DNA from: an uncultured Clostridia bacterium
Lineage (GTDB): Bacteria > Bacillota > Clostridia > TANB77 > CAG-508
DNA length: 64,000 nt
Assembly: GCA_948485625.1 (NCBI GenBank)
Contig: CAOMRW010000005.1
Coordinates: 25,920 to 89,919, forward strand
Direction of reading: 5' to 3'
Part shown: positions 8,599-17,020 of the stretch, one piece after another
Layout: every line of letters starts with the position of its first letter
Position numbering within the stretch: position 1 is the first letter of the stretch
The notes under the pieces: model-generated
What the model saw: only the letters and a program-made list of their open reading frames with translations
Databases searched by the model: none
Told to the model about the DNA's origin: nothing
Position numbers and translations under genes: made by a program

Positions 8599-9489
8599 TT
8601 AATTAACTTCTTCCCATAATTTGAATAACATATTATCTATGTTCATATCATAATTTGCATTTGATTTTAGTCTTTTTTTTGTTTCTTCTACAATTTGTAT
8701 GCAATTTGCATATTTGCTTTTCTTCCTTGCTAAGTCACTAAGTACTATATTTATATAATCAAGTATTTCTGTTTTTTCATCTTTTGTTTTATATATTATT
8801 TCTGACATATTTAAAATGTCTATTTTGTCTTTTTTTTCTAAATTGTATATGATTTGTTCTATTTTTTCATATTCATCTTGTTTTTCTTTTAGTTCTATTG
8901 CTCTTCCTATACTTCCTTGAAAGGCTTTTATTATAATGTTGCTGTTTATTTTTGTTTTGTAATTTTCTTCTAAGTATTTTTCAATTTCTTCATTTGGTAT
9001 TTTATCAAAATGTAATATCATACATCTTGATTTTATTGTACTTAGAAATGCACTTTCATTTGCTCCTATAAGAATTATTGTTACATATTCTGGTGGCTCT
9101 TCTAATGTTTTTAATAAGCAATTTTGTGCTTCTCTTGTCATTTTATCACTGTCATTTATTATATAAACTTTTTTATTAGAAATTATTGGTTTTTCTGCAA
9201 CTTTATTTTGAAATTCTCTTATTTGTTCTATTTTTATGCTGTTTCCATCTGGTTCTATCATTTTGAAGTCAGGGTTGTTATTTGTATCAAATTCTATACA
9301 TGATTTGCATTTATTACAGTACTTGTTTTCATCTGTACATAAAATCATTTTTGCAAATTCTATTGCTATTAGTTTCTTTCCAATTCCTTGTGTTCCAATA
9401 AAAAGATAACTATGTGATGTTTTATTTGATTCTATTGATTTCTGCAATGATTGTTTTATTTTTTCATTTCCTAGTATATTATTAAACAT
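8599..9489 (-). CDS. holB: DNA polymerase III delta' subunit
   Basis: 296 residues. The N-terminal AAA+ domain shows a clamp-loader Walker A (GTQGIGKKLIA), a zinc-type cysteine group (CTDENKYCNKCKSC) and the sensor segment 'DKMTREAQNCLLKTLEEPPE'. Delta' is the rigid part of the clamp loader that places the beta clamp on DNA. The gene is in an operon with ricT 17 bases downstream, the usual Firmicutes arrangement. Confidence 0.9.
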   Translation of the reverse strand: MFNNILGNEKIKQSLQKSIESNKTSHSYLFIGTQGIGKKLIAIEFAKMILCTDENKYCNKCKSCIEFDTNNNPDFKMIEPDGNSIKIEQIREFQNKVAEKPIISNKKVYIINDSDKMTREAQNCLLKTLEEPPEYVTIILIGANESAFLSTIKSRCMILHFDKIPNEEIEKYLEENYKTKINSNIIIKAFQGSIGRAIELKEKQDEYEKIEQIIYNLEKKDKIDILNMSEIIYKTKDEKTEILDYINIVLSDLARKKSKYANCIQIVEETKKRLKSNANYDMNIDNMLFKLWEEVN

Positions 9490-9553
9490 CCTAACTCCTT
9501 ATATATCTCTTACATTATAATTTAGCAAGATATAGTTTTCTTCTATTTTATTA

Positions 9554-10195
9554 TTATTTTACTTTTCCAAATAAGTTTAATGGCCAAATTCTAATCCATA
9601 CTTTGCTTTCAATTTTTTCTAATGGTATACATCCAAATGCTCTACAATCTGTACTATGGTTTCTATTATCTCCCATTGCAAATACACTATTTTCAGGAAC
9701 TATAAAGTCGTCGAATCCTACTCCTGCAACATCTGTTACTATTCCTTCTGGTAAATAGCTTTCTTGTAGTTGCTCTCCATTTATATATACTTTTCCATCT
9801 TTTATTTCGACATGTTCTCCTGGTAATGCTATTACTCTTTTTATATAACTATCTTTTCCTATTTCTAATACATAATATCTAAATTTTCCCCACAATCCAG
9901 TTGGTTCTTTTTCATATTTTGCTATTGGATTTTTTTGATTTATTTGTGATTGTGAACTATATGATTTCTTACTAGGGGCTTCAAATGTTATTATATCTCC
10001 TCTTTCAGGTAGTTTTTTTATTGTTCTTCCCCACCTATTTAGCCATAGTCTTTGGTCTTGTACTAATGTAGGGTTCATTGATACTTGCTGTACAATTGTT
10101 GGTGTTCCTATATAATATCTAAATAGTAATGCTAATACTACTGCTATTACTATACAATAAAGCCATTCTAATATTTCTTTAACTTTTGAATTCAT
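9554..10195 (-). CDS. lepB: Type I signal peptidase
   Basis: 213 residues with one N-terminal membrane segment (about 9-30, 'LYCIVIAVVLALLFRYYIG'). The catalytic serine lies in SMNPTL (about residue 40) and the catalytic lysine in 'SYIKRVIALPGEHVEIKDGK'; the box GDNRNHSTDCRAFG completes the family signature. It cleaves signal peptides of exported proteins at the outer face of the membrane. It is separated from holB by 64 bases. Confidence 0.93.
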   Translation of the reverse strand: MNSKVKEILEWLYCIVIAVVLALLFRYYIGTPTIVQQVSMNPTLVQDQRLWLNRWGRTIKKLPERGDIITFEAPSKKSYSSQSQINQKNPIAKYEKEPTGLWGKFRYYVLEIGKDSYIKRVIALPGEHVEIKDGKVYINGEQLQESYLPEGIVTDVAGVGFDDFIVPENSVFAMGDNRNHSTDCRAFGCIPLEKIESKVWIRIWPLNLFGKVK

Positions 10196-10474
10196 TTATA
10201 ATCTATCTCCTAATTCTTAGTTATTTTACACTTGTATATTATACATTAAAATAATATAAATATCAATAAATACCACTAAAAATTTAAAATCTATATCCTT
10301 TTCTGATATAATTACAAACATATACAACATTCTTTATTTGCTCTAATTGAAGTTCTTGATTTATAAATCTTCTATTTTATAACTGTTATTTATAACTTTT
10401 TATTTATTATATAAAAAGAAAGAAACTCTATAAATATACAAAAATGTATCTTATATTGCTTCTTATTTTCTTTT
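10196..10474. other. Intergenic AT-rich stretch, nothing recognised
   Basis: About 280 bases between lepB and the histidine kinase gene. I see no open frame, RNA motif or strong hairpin. It should contain the lepB promoter. Confidence 0.5.
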
Positions 10475-11851
10475 CTAGTTATTATTTTCTTTTGTTGGAA
10501 CTCTTATTACAACTTCTGTTCCTTCTCCAACTTTGCTTTTGATATCTATACTTCCTCCATTTTTGTCTAATATTTCTTTAGCAATAGATAATCCTAGCCC
10601 AGTTCCTCCCATTTCTCTAGTACGTGCTTTATCAACTCTATAAAATCTTTCAAAGATTCTTGATAAATCATCTTCTGGAATTCCAATTCCATTGTCAAAT
10701 ATTTTTATATATGCATCATTATATACAAATCCTACATATATTTTTATTTCTCCATTATCATGTGTATATTTTATACTATTTGTCAATATATTTAAAACTA
10801 CTCTTTCTATATCATCTTTGTCTGCATATACTAGTGGTACATCAGCAGTAACAAAACTATTAACTTTGTGGCCTTTTTTCTTTATTTGTATTGCAAGTTT
10901 TTCTTGACATCGTTTTACTAATTCTCCTAAATCAAATGCTTCTTTTTGGGTTTTCTTTTTGTTGTTGTCATATCTTGATAATGTCAATAAGTCTGTTACT
11001 AAACGTGCCATTCTTCTTGATTCAGATGCAATTACATTTAAGAATTTTTCTTGTGTTTGTTCATCATATCCACCTTCTAGTAATGTATCTGCATATCCCA
11101 TAATTGATGTAATAGGTGTTTTTAATTCATGTGATACATCTGCAACTAATTCTTTTTGCATATTATCTAGTTTTACATGTTCTGTTATGTCTTGGATTAC
11201 AGCAATTACTCCATCAGGTCTATCTTCTTCATTTTTAAATGGTGCAAATAGAACTTTTACATATCTATCATCTACTTGTATTCTTTGTTCAGTTGAAGTC
11301 CAATTTTCTAAATATATTACTTTTTCCATATTTATATCTAGATTAAATTTGCCAAATATATCATAGAATGCATTGTCTTCTGGGCTTATACTTAAGAATT
11401 TTTTTGCTGCTGGATTTATTAATATAATTTCTCCTTCCATATTAAATGCAATAATTCCATCTGTCATATGTAGAAGTATGGTTTCTATTTGGTTTTTTCT
11501 TGATGATACTTCATTTAGCTTGTCCTTTAATTCTGTTCTTTCGTCATTTCTAATAAATTTGTTTTTTGGGCAAATTACAAATTTAGATAGATAAGATGAT
11601 ATTAAAATAGAAATTATCACAAATAATGTAATTATTATAATTATTGATAGCTTTGCATTTGAGTATATTTGATTAGTGTTTCTTGTTACTTCTAAAATAT
11701 TATTTTCATTATTTATAATATTTTGTATCTCATTTATAGAATTTATATATAAAAAACTTAAGCTTCCTATAAGTATCAAACATGTTATAATTGAAATTAT
11801 TATAATTTTAGGTTTTATGTTTTTGTACATTTTAAATATAATTCCTTTCAT
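10475..11851 (-). CDS. Membrane sensor histidine kinase with PAS domain (PhoR/WalK-like)
   Basis: 458 residues. Two membrane segments flank a short extracellular region (about 14-35 and 70-90), followed by a PAS domain (about 115-210, 'LLHMTDGIIAFNMEGEIILI'). The HisKA phosphoacceptor box is DVSHELKTPITSIMGY, and the ATPase domain shows NILTNSIKYTH, DNGIGIP and GGTGLGLSIAKE. There is no partner response regulator next to it, so it is an orphan here. The first ATG (11851) has no ribosome-binding site; an in-frame ATG at 11830 has AAAGGA about 12 bases upstream, so the true start is uncertain. Confidence 0.88.
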   Translation of the reverse strand: MKGIIFKMYKNIKPKIIIISIITCLILIGSLSFLYINSINEIQNIINNENNILEVTRNTNQIYSNAKLSIIIIITLFVIISILISSYLSKFVICPKNKFIRNDERTELKDKLNEVSSRKNQIETILLHMTDGIIAFNMEGEIILINPAAKKFLSISPEDNAFYDIFGKFNLDINMEKVIYLENWTSTEQRIQVDDRYVKVLFAPFKNEEDRPDGVIAVIQDITEHVKLDNMQKELVADVSHELKTPITSIMGYADTLLEGGYDEQTQEKFLNVIASESRRMARLVTDLLTLSRYDNNKKKTQKEAFDLGELVKRCQEKLAIQIKKKGHKVNSFVTADVPLVYADKDDIERVVLNILTNSIKYTHDNGEIKIYVGFVYNDAYIKIFDNGIGIPEDDLSRIFERFYRVDKARTREMGGTGLGLSIAKEILDKNGGSIDIKSKVGEGTEVVIRVPTKENNN

Positions 11852-11867
11852 ATGTTATTTTAATTTT

Positions 11868-11925
11868 AGTATTTGCCAGTTGTAATGTATGTGTAGTTCC
11901 TTATATATTACAACTGGCAAATACT
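11868..11925. terminator. 19-bp perfect inverted repeat after murG
   Basis: Arms 11868-11886 and 11907-11925 (AGTATTTGCCAGTTGTAAT) are perfect inverted copies around a 20-base loop. It starts 7 bases after the murG stop, so it may end the dcw transcript, but neither side has a clear T run, which is odd for an intrinsic terminator. Confidence 0.5.
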
Positions 11926-11931
11926 GAAGTC

Positions 11932-13050
11932 TTATTGCATTACTAATTTTTTTATTTCTTCATATATTTTATTTTCAACATTATTTGTTGATACTTTTAG
12001 AGCATTTGTAGTCATTTGTATTTCTTTGTTTTTGTCTAATACTATTTCTTCTATTTCTTTATTTAATTTTTTATCTTCTAGTTCATTATTTAATATTATT
12101 TTTGCTGCTCCTATGTCTTCTAATACTTTCGCATTATATAGTTGGTGATTTCCACTTACATTTGGTAATGGTACTAGTATTGATGGTTTTCCTAAATTTG
12201 ATATTTCTGTTATTGTCATTGCTCCACTTCTTGAAACAATTAGGTTGGCTATATTCATAACTTCTTCCATGTTGTATATGTATGGAACTATTTTTGCATT
12301 TTCTATATTGTTTATATTTATATTTTTGTCTTGTAATTTTTCTTTTATTATGTCATATTGTTTTGGTCCAGTAGCCCACATTATTTGATATTTTTTATTT
12401 AATTTATTTTCTAATATTCCTAAAATTGCTTCATTAATTTTTTGAGCTCCTTGGCTTCCACCAAATATCAAAACTATTGGTTTTGTTTCACTTAGTCCAC
12501 AATTTTTTATTATTTTTGTCTTTTCATTTATTGTGTATTCTTTTTTTGTTATTTTTACTGGTGTTCCTGTATATATTATATTTTTTCCATTTTTAATTCT
12601 ATCTACTGCATCTTCAAAAGATACTAAAATTGTATTTGTCTTTTTAGCAAGCATTTTTACGGCTTTTCCAGGAAAGGCATTACTTTCATGTAATAATGTT
12701 GGTATGCCTAAACTATGTGCTGCTGAAATAGTAGCTCCACATATATATCCGCCTGTTCCTATTACAATATCTGGTTTAAATTCTTTTATTATTTTTTTTG
12801 CTTCTCCATATCCTTTTAGTGTTTTATACATCTTCTTTATATTTTCTATAGATATTTTTTTACTTAAACCATATGCATCTATTGTCTTTAACTTATATCC
12901 TGCTCTTGGGACTAAATCGTTTTCTAGTCCTCTTGTTGTACCTATAAAAATTATTTCTGAGTTTTTTTGTTCTTGTTTTATTTTGTTTGCAATAGCAAGT
13001 CCTGGATTTATATGACCTGCTGTTCCTGCTGCTGCAATTATAACTTTCAT
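11932..13050 (-). CDS. murG: UDP-GlcNAc:MurNAc-pentapeptide-lipid I GlcNAc transferase MurG
   Basis: 372 residues from the ATG at 13050 (AGGAGG 6 bases upstream); the frame stays open to 13086 without a start signal. It begins with the MurG loop 'KVIIAAAGTAGHINPGLAIA', and the C-terminal donor-binding domain has GGSQGAQKINE and 'IVSRSGAMTITEISNLGKPS'. It makes lipid II from lipid I at the inner membrane face. It is the last gene of the dcw cluster, 175 bases after ftsW. Confidence 0.93.
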   Translation of the reverse strand: MKVIIAAAGTAGHINPGLAIANKIKQEQKNSEIIFIGTTRGLENDLVPRAGYKLKTIDAYGLSKKISIENIKKMYKTLKGYGEAKKIIKEFKPDIVIGTGGYICGATISAAHSLGIPTLLHESNAFPGKAVKMLAKKTNTILVSFEDAVDRIKNGKNIIYTGTPVKITKKEYTINEKTKIIKNCGLSETKPIVLIFGGSQGAQKINEAILGILENKLNKKYQIMWATGPKQYDIIKEKLQDKNININNIENAKIVPYIYNMEEVMNIANLIVSRSGAMTITEISNLGKPSILVPLPNVSGNHQLYNAKVLEDIGAAKIILNNELEDKKLNKEIEEIVLDKNKEIQMTTNALKVSTNNVENKIYEEIKKLVMQ

Positions 13051-13224
13051 AATTTTCCTCCTAAAAAAGAAAAAGAGATAGTCCATTTAAGATGTGTCCA
13101 CAAAGGATGTTTCCTGTTGGACATTTTGTTCATTTGGGACAGAGGTCCAATATTATTTTTTGTATATTAAAAAATTTTATTTTTAGGTCTCTCTCCCAAA
13201 AGGCTTCTCTCTTTTTTTCTTTCC
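13051..13224. other. ftsW-murG spacer with an imperfect hairpin
   Basis: About 175 bases with no coding potential. An imperfect hairpin is centred near 13109 (TGTCCA at 13095-13100 against TGGACA at 13118-13123, with inner GGA/TCC pairing). A T/C-rich tract follows at 13190-13224 on the plus strand. It is the only long gap in the murG half of the cluster. Confidence 0.35.
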
Positions 13225-14356
13225 TTATTTTGCTCCTGCACGTGAAATGTTGAGTAGTACTCCCATCTCACATAGTAAAATAAATAATGCTGTACCACCG
13301 GTAACTAAAGAATGGTAATGGCATTCCTGTTACTGGCATTGATGATGTAACAACTGCTACATTTATTATTACTTGTATTGCTACTAGTGCTGTAATTCCA
13401 ATGGCAAGTAAACTTCCAAACATGTCTGGTGCTTTCATTGCAATTAGTATTCCTCTCCAAATAAATATTGCAAATAGTATTAATACTACTGTACAGCCTA
13501 TAAATCCTAGTTCTTCTGCTAATATTGAAAAAATAAAGTCATTATGTGGTTCTGGTATGTATAAATATTTTTGTTTACTATCTCCAAGTCCTACTCCAAA
13601 TAGTCCTCCTGAGCCTATTGCATATAATCCTTGAATAACTTGCCATCCTTCATCATCTAAATATTTCCAAGGGTCTAAGAATGTGACAAATCTTTCTAAT
13701 CTATATGGAGAAAATGCAATTAATGCTGCTAGTGCTGGAACTCCTGCTCCTAGTCCAGTAAATAGAAAATGTTTAAATTTGCATCCTGCAACAATTAGCA
13801 TTACACATACTATTCCTATTATAACAACTGAACTACTTAAGTGTGGTTCTAATAATAACAGTCCTATTATTGGTGCTAAAAATAGCATATGTTTTATTAG
13901 TCCTTTTCCATATAGTTGTAATTGGTCTCTATTTTTTACTAATATTCCTGCATAGAATACTATCATTAAAAATTTTACCATTTCTGATGGTTGAATTGAT
14001 AATGTTTCAGTAACATATATCCATCTTTTTGCTCCATTTACTTCTCTACCAATTGCTAATACTGCTACTAATAGTATCAATGATATCCACCAAGCATGTT
14101 TGTAAAATTTTTGGTAAAAACGATAATCAATTTTGGAAATAAATGACATGGTAATTATTCCTAAAATTGCAAATATTAATTGTTTAGAAAAATATGAATA
14201 ACTGTTTCCACTTTCTGATAGGGCTGATGGTGAACTTGCTGATAAAACCATTACTAGACCTATCCCTAATAGCAACAATATCGTTATTACTAGTGTAAAG
14301 TCTATTGGATTGTTTAAAAAGCTTGAAAAACTTTTTTCTTTTTTCTTTTTTGCCAT
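13225..14356 (-). CDS. ftsW: Lipid II-polymerising division protein FtsW (apparent +1 frameshift at CGG, 13298-13300)
   Basis: SEDS-family membrane protein with about ten membrane helices. Recognisable blocks are 'LLGIGLVMVLSASSPSALSE', 'NGAKRWIYVTETLSIQPSEM' and 'GVGLGDSKQKYLYIPEPHND'. In the zero frame the protein reads PLPFFSY then RWYSIIYFTM and stops at 13268. Skipping one C before GGT (codon CGG at 13300-13298) restores the conserved SYGGTALF motif and continues to a stop at 13225, giving 376 residues. FtsW is essential for division, so a true knockout is unlikely. The same signature recurs in six other genes here. Type is given as CDS because I infer a read-through product. Confidence 0.9.
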
Positions 14357-14392
14357 TTATAATCCTCCATTTTTATTTATATACTATTTATC

Positions 14393-15382
14393 TTAAATTA
14401 TCTTTAGTCCTACAAAGCATACAACTAAAGTTATTATAGAGAAAATAGTTACTACTTTATTTTCCCTCCATCCTGATAATTCAAAGTGATGATGTAGTGG
14501 TGCCATTTTAAATATTCTATTTCCTGTTTTCTTAAAATATGCCACTTGTATTATTACAGATAGTGTTTCTAATACTGGTATTATTGCTATTAATATTAGT
14601 AATAATGGCATTTTTAGATATAATGCTATTCCTGATATTACTCCCCCTAGCATTAATGAACCTGTATCTCCCATAAATACTTTTGCTGGATGTAAATTAA
14701 ATATTAAAAATCCTAGTGTTGCTCCTATTGCCATACTTCCAAATGTTGATACTTCATATAATTGATTTTTAATTCCTATTACTGTTAAGCATGTTATAAT
14801 AATTGCTGAAACACTTGATGATAGTCCATCTATTCCATCTGTAAGGTTTATTGCATTTGTTGTAGCTAGTATAACTATTATTGCAAGTGGAATATATATA
14901 TATATTGGAATTTCCATATATGTTTTTAAAATTGGTATATATGTTTGTGTTCCTAATTTTATTCCTTCTACTAAAAATAATACATATGCAACTGCTATAA
15001 TTAATAGTCCTAGCATTTTGTAACTTGGCTTTAGTCCTTCTGTGTTTTTTAATACTAATTTTTTAAAGTCATCTATAAATCCAATCATTCCAAATCCAAT
15101 TGTTATTAATAATAATGGTAATAATTTTTTCCCTAATTCTTCATTGCCTGTCATTGCTAAAAATATGTATGAGCATGTTACAGCAATGATAATTGATATT
15201 ATCATTATTATTCCACCCATTGTTGGTGTTCCTTGTTTTTTTAAATGTGATGCTGGTCCATCGTCTCTTTCTATTTGGCCTACTTTTAATTTTTTCAATA
15301 TTGGTATTGTTATTAGCCCACAAATTACTGATATTGCAAATGTTATTAGCAATACTTTTATTTCAAAATCCAATTTTATCAA
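14393..15382 (-). CDS. mraY: Phospho-MurNAc-pentapeptide transferase MraY
   Basis: 329 residues, polytopic with about ten helices. Family motifs are visible: 'DDGPASHLKKQGTPTMGGII' near the N-terminus, NLTDGIDGL and MGDTGSLMLGG in the middle (metal- and substrate-binding aspartates), and MAPLHHHFE near the C-terminus. It links MurNAc-pentapeptide to undecaprenyl phosphate (lipid I). It lies between murE and ftsW in the dcw cluster with short gaps. Confidence 0.95.
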   Translation of the reverse strand: MIKLDFEIKVLLITFAISVICGLITIPILKKLKVGQIERDDGPASHLKKQGTPTMGGIIMIISIIIAVTCSYIFLAMTGNEELGKKLLPLLLITIGFGMIGFIDDFKKLVLKNTEGLKPSYKMLGLLIIAVAYVLFLVEGIKLGTQTYIPILKTYMEIPIYIYIPLAIIVILATTNAINLTDGIDGLSSSVSAIIITCLTVIGIKNQLYEVSTFGSMAIGATLGFLIFNLHPAKVFMGDTGSLMLGGVISGIALYLKMPLLLILIAIIPVLETLSVIIQVAYFKKTGNRIFKMAPLHHHFELSGWRENKVVTIFSIITLVVCFVGLKII

Positions 15383-15408
15383 ACCCTTCTATTTTTTTGC
15401 TTATGTTT

Positions 15409-16881
15409 TTATTTCATTTTGTCTATAATGTCTTTTACTATTATTCTTTCATCAAAAGAAAGTTTCTCACCATTTATTTCTTGATAAGGTTCATGTCCTT
15501 TTCCAGCTAAAATGATGATGTCTTTTTTGTTAGCCATTTTTATAGCATTTTCAATTGCTTTAATTCTATCAACTACTACTTCATATTTTCCTTTTGTCTT
15601 TTTTATTCCAGATTCTATTTGTTCAACTATTTTTTGTGGTTCTTCTGTTCTAGGATTGTCTGATGTTATTATTGTGTAGTCTGCTATTTTTCCTGATATT
15701 TCTCCCATTATTGGTCTTTTTCCTGCGTCTCTATCTCCTCCACATCCAAATACAGATATTACTTTTCCTCTTGTATAGCTTTTTGCTGCTTGTAATATGT
15801 TTTGTAAGCTTTCTGGTGAATGAGCATAATCTATCATTATAGTTAATTCTTTTTTATTATCAACTAGTTCTGATCTTCCAGGAACTCTTACTTCTTCTAA
15901 TGCTTGTTTTATTATTTCTGGTGATATTCCAAATTTTTGTGCTACACATATTGCTGCTAATGAATTATAAACACTAAATCTTCCTGGTATTCCTGTTTTT
16001 ACTCTTTCATTTCTATCTGTTATTTTAACTCTAAAGTCAACATATGAATTTGTAATTGTTATGTCTTTTGCTAATACATTTGCAAAATTGTCAATTCCAT
16101 ATGTTACAATGTTACTGTCTGGAAATTTTCTTGGTATTTTGGCTGATTGCAAGTCATCTGCATTTACTATTCCTGTTTTACACATTTCAAATAGTTTTAA
16201 TTTTGAGTTTAGATAATCTTGCATGTCTGGATGTTCTTTTTCACTTATATGGTCTTCTGAGAAGTTTGTGAATAATACTATGTCAAATTGGCATCCATCT
16301 ACTCTATGTAGTTTTAAACTTTGTGATGATACTTCCATTACTACTACTTCTACTCCACTGTCAACCATTTGTCTAAATGTTTGTTGTAGTTCTAAACTTT
16401 CTGGTGTTGTTCTATCACTTTCTTTTATCTTCTTACCATTTATATATGTTGCAATTGTTCCAATTAGTCCTACTTTTTTTCCTGCTTTTTCTAAGATTTC
16501 TTTTATCATGAATGTTGTTGTTGTTTTTCCTTTTGTTCCTGTTACTCCTATTAATTTTAATTGTGCTGATGGGTTTCCATAGAAGTTTGATGAACAAATT
16601 GCTAGTGCTTCTCTTGTGTCTTTTACCATTAAAATTGTTATATCTTCTGGGATGTTTAGTGCTTTTATATCACATCCTTCTTGTAACATTACACAACTAG
16701 CTCCATTTTCTATTGCGTTTTCCACAAATTGATGTCCATCTGTTGAAAATCCTTTTATTGCTATAAACATATATCCTTCTTTTACTTCTTTTGAGTTTTT
16801 TTCAATTCCTTTTATGTCTATGTTGACATTTCCTTTTGCTTTTATTCCTTCTAATCCTACTAATATTCTTTTTAATTCCAT
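15409..16881 (-). CDS. murE: UDP-MurNAc-tripeptide synthetase MurE (probably meso-DAP adding)
   Basis: 490 residues. The ATP loop VTGTKGKTTTTF is at about residues 112-123, the Mur ligase middle domain has MEVSSQSLKLHRVDG, and the C-terminal domain shows YAHSPESLQN, FGCGGDRDAGKRP and 'ITSDNPRTEEPQKIVEQIES'. The DNPR motif is the one associated with meso-diaminopimelate selection. It adds the third residue to the stem peptide in the cytoplasm. It is 26 bases upstream of mraY. Confidence 0.94.
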   Translation of the reverse strand: MELKRILVGLEGIKAKGNVNIDIKGIEKNSKEVKEGYMFIAIKGFSTDGHQFVENAIENGASCVMLQEGCDIKALNIPEDITILMVKDTREALAICSSNFYGNPSAQLKLIGVTGTKGKTTTTFMIKEILEKAGKKVGLIGTIATYINGKKIKESDRTTPESLELQQTFRQMVDSGVEVVVMEVSSQSLKLHRVDGCQFDIVLFTNFSEDHISEKEHPDMQDYLNSKLKLFEMCKTGIVNADDLQSAKIPRKFPDSNIVTYGIDNFANVLAKDITITNSYVDFRVKITDRNERVKTGIPGRFSVYNSLAAICVAQKFGISPEIIKQALEEVRVPGRSELVDNKKELTIMIDYAHSPESLQNILQAAKSYTRGKVISVFGCGGDRDAGKRPIMGEISGKIADYTIITSDNPRTEEPQKIVEQIESGIKKTKGKYEVVVDRIKAIENAIKMANKKDIIILAGKGHEPYQEINGEKLSFDERIIVKDIIDKMK

Positions 16882-17020
16882 TTAGAATCATCCCTTCAAT
16901 TTAATATGTGTTAGTAGCAAATTTTTGCTTCTAATTTTTTTACATTATATAACTAATTTGTTTTTTTGTATAGGGTTTTTGGGATTTTTTTATCATAAAA
17001 ACAAAGCTTCTTTTTTTATT

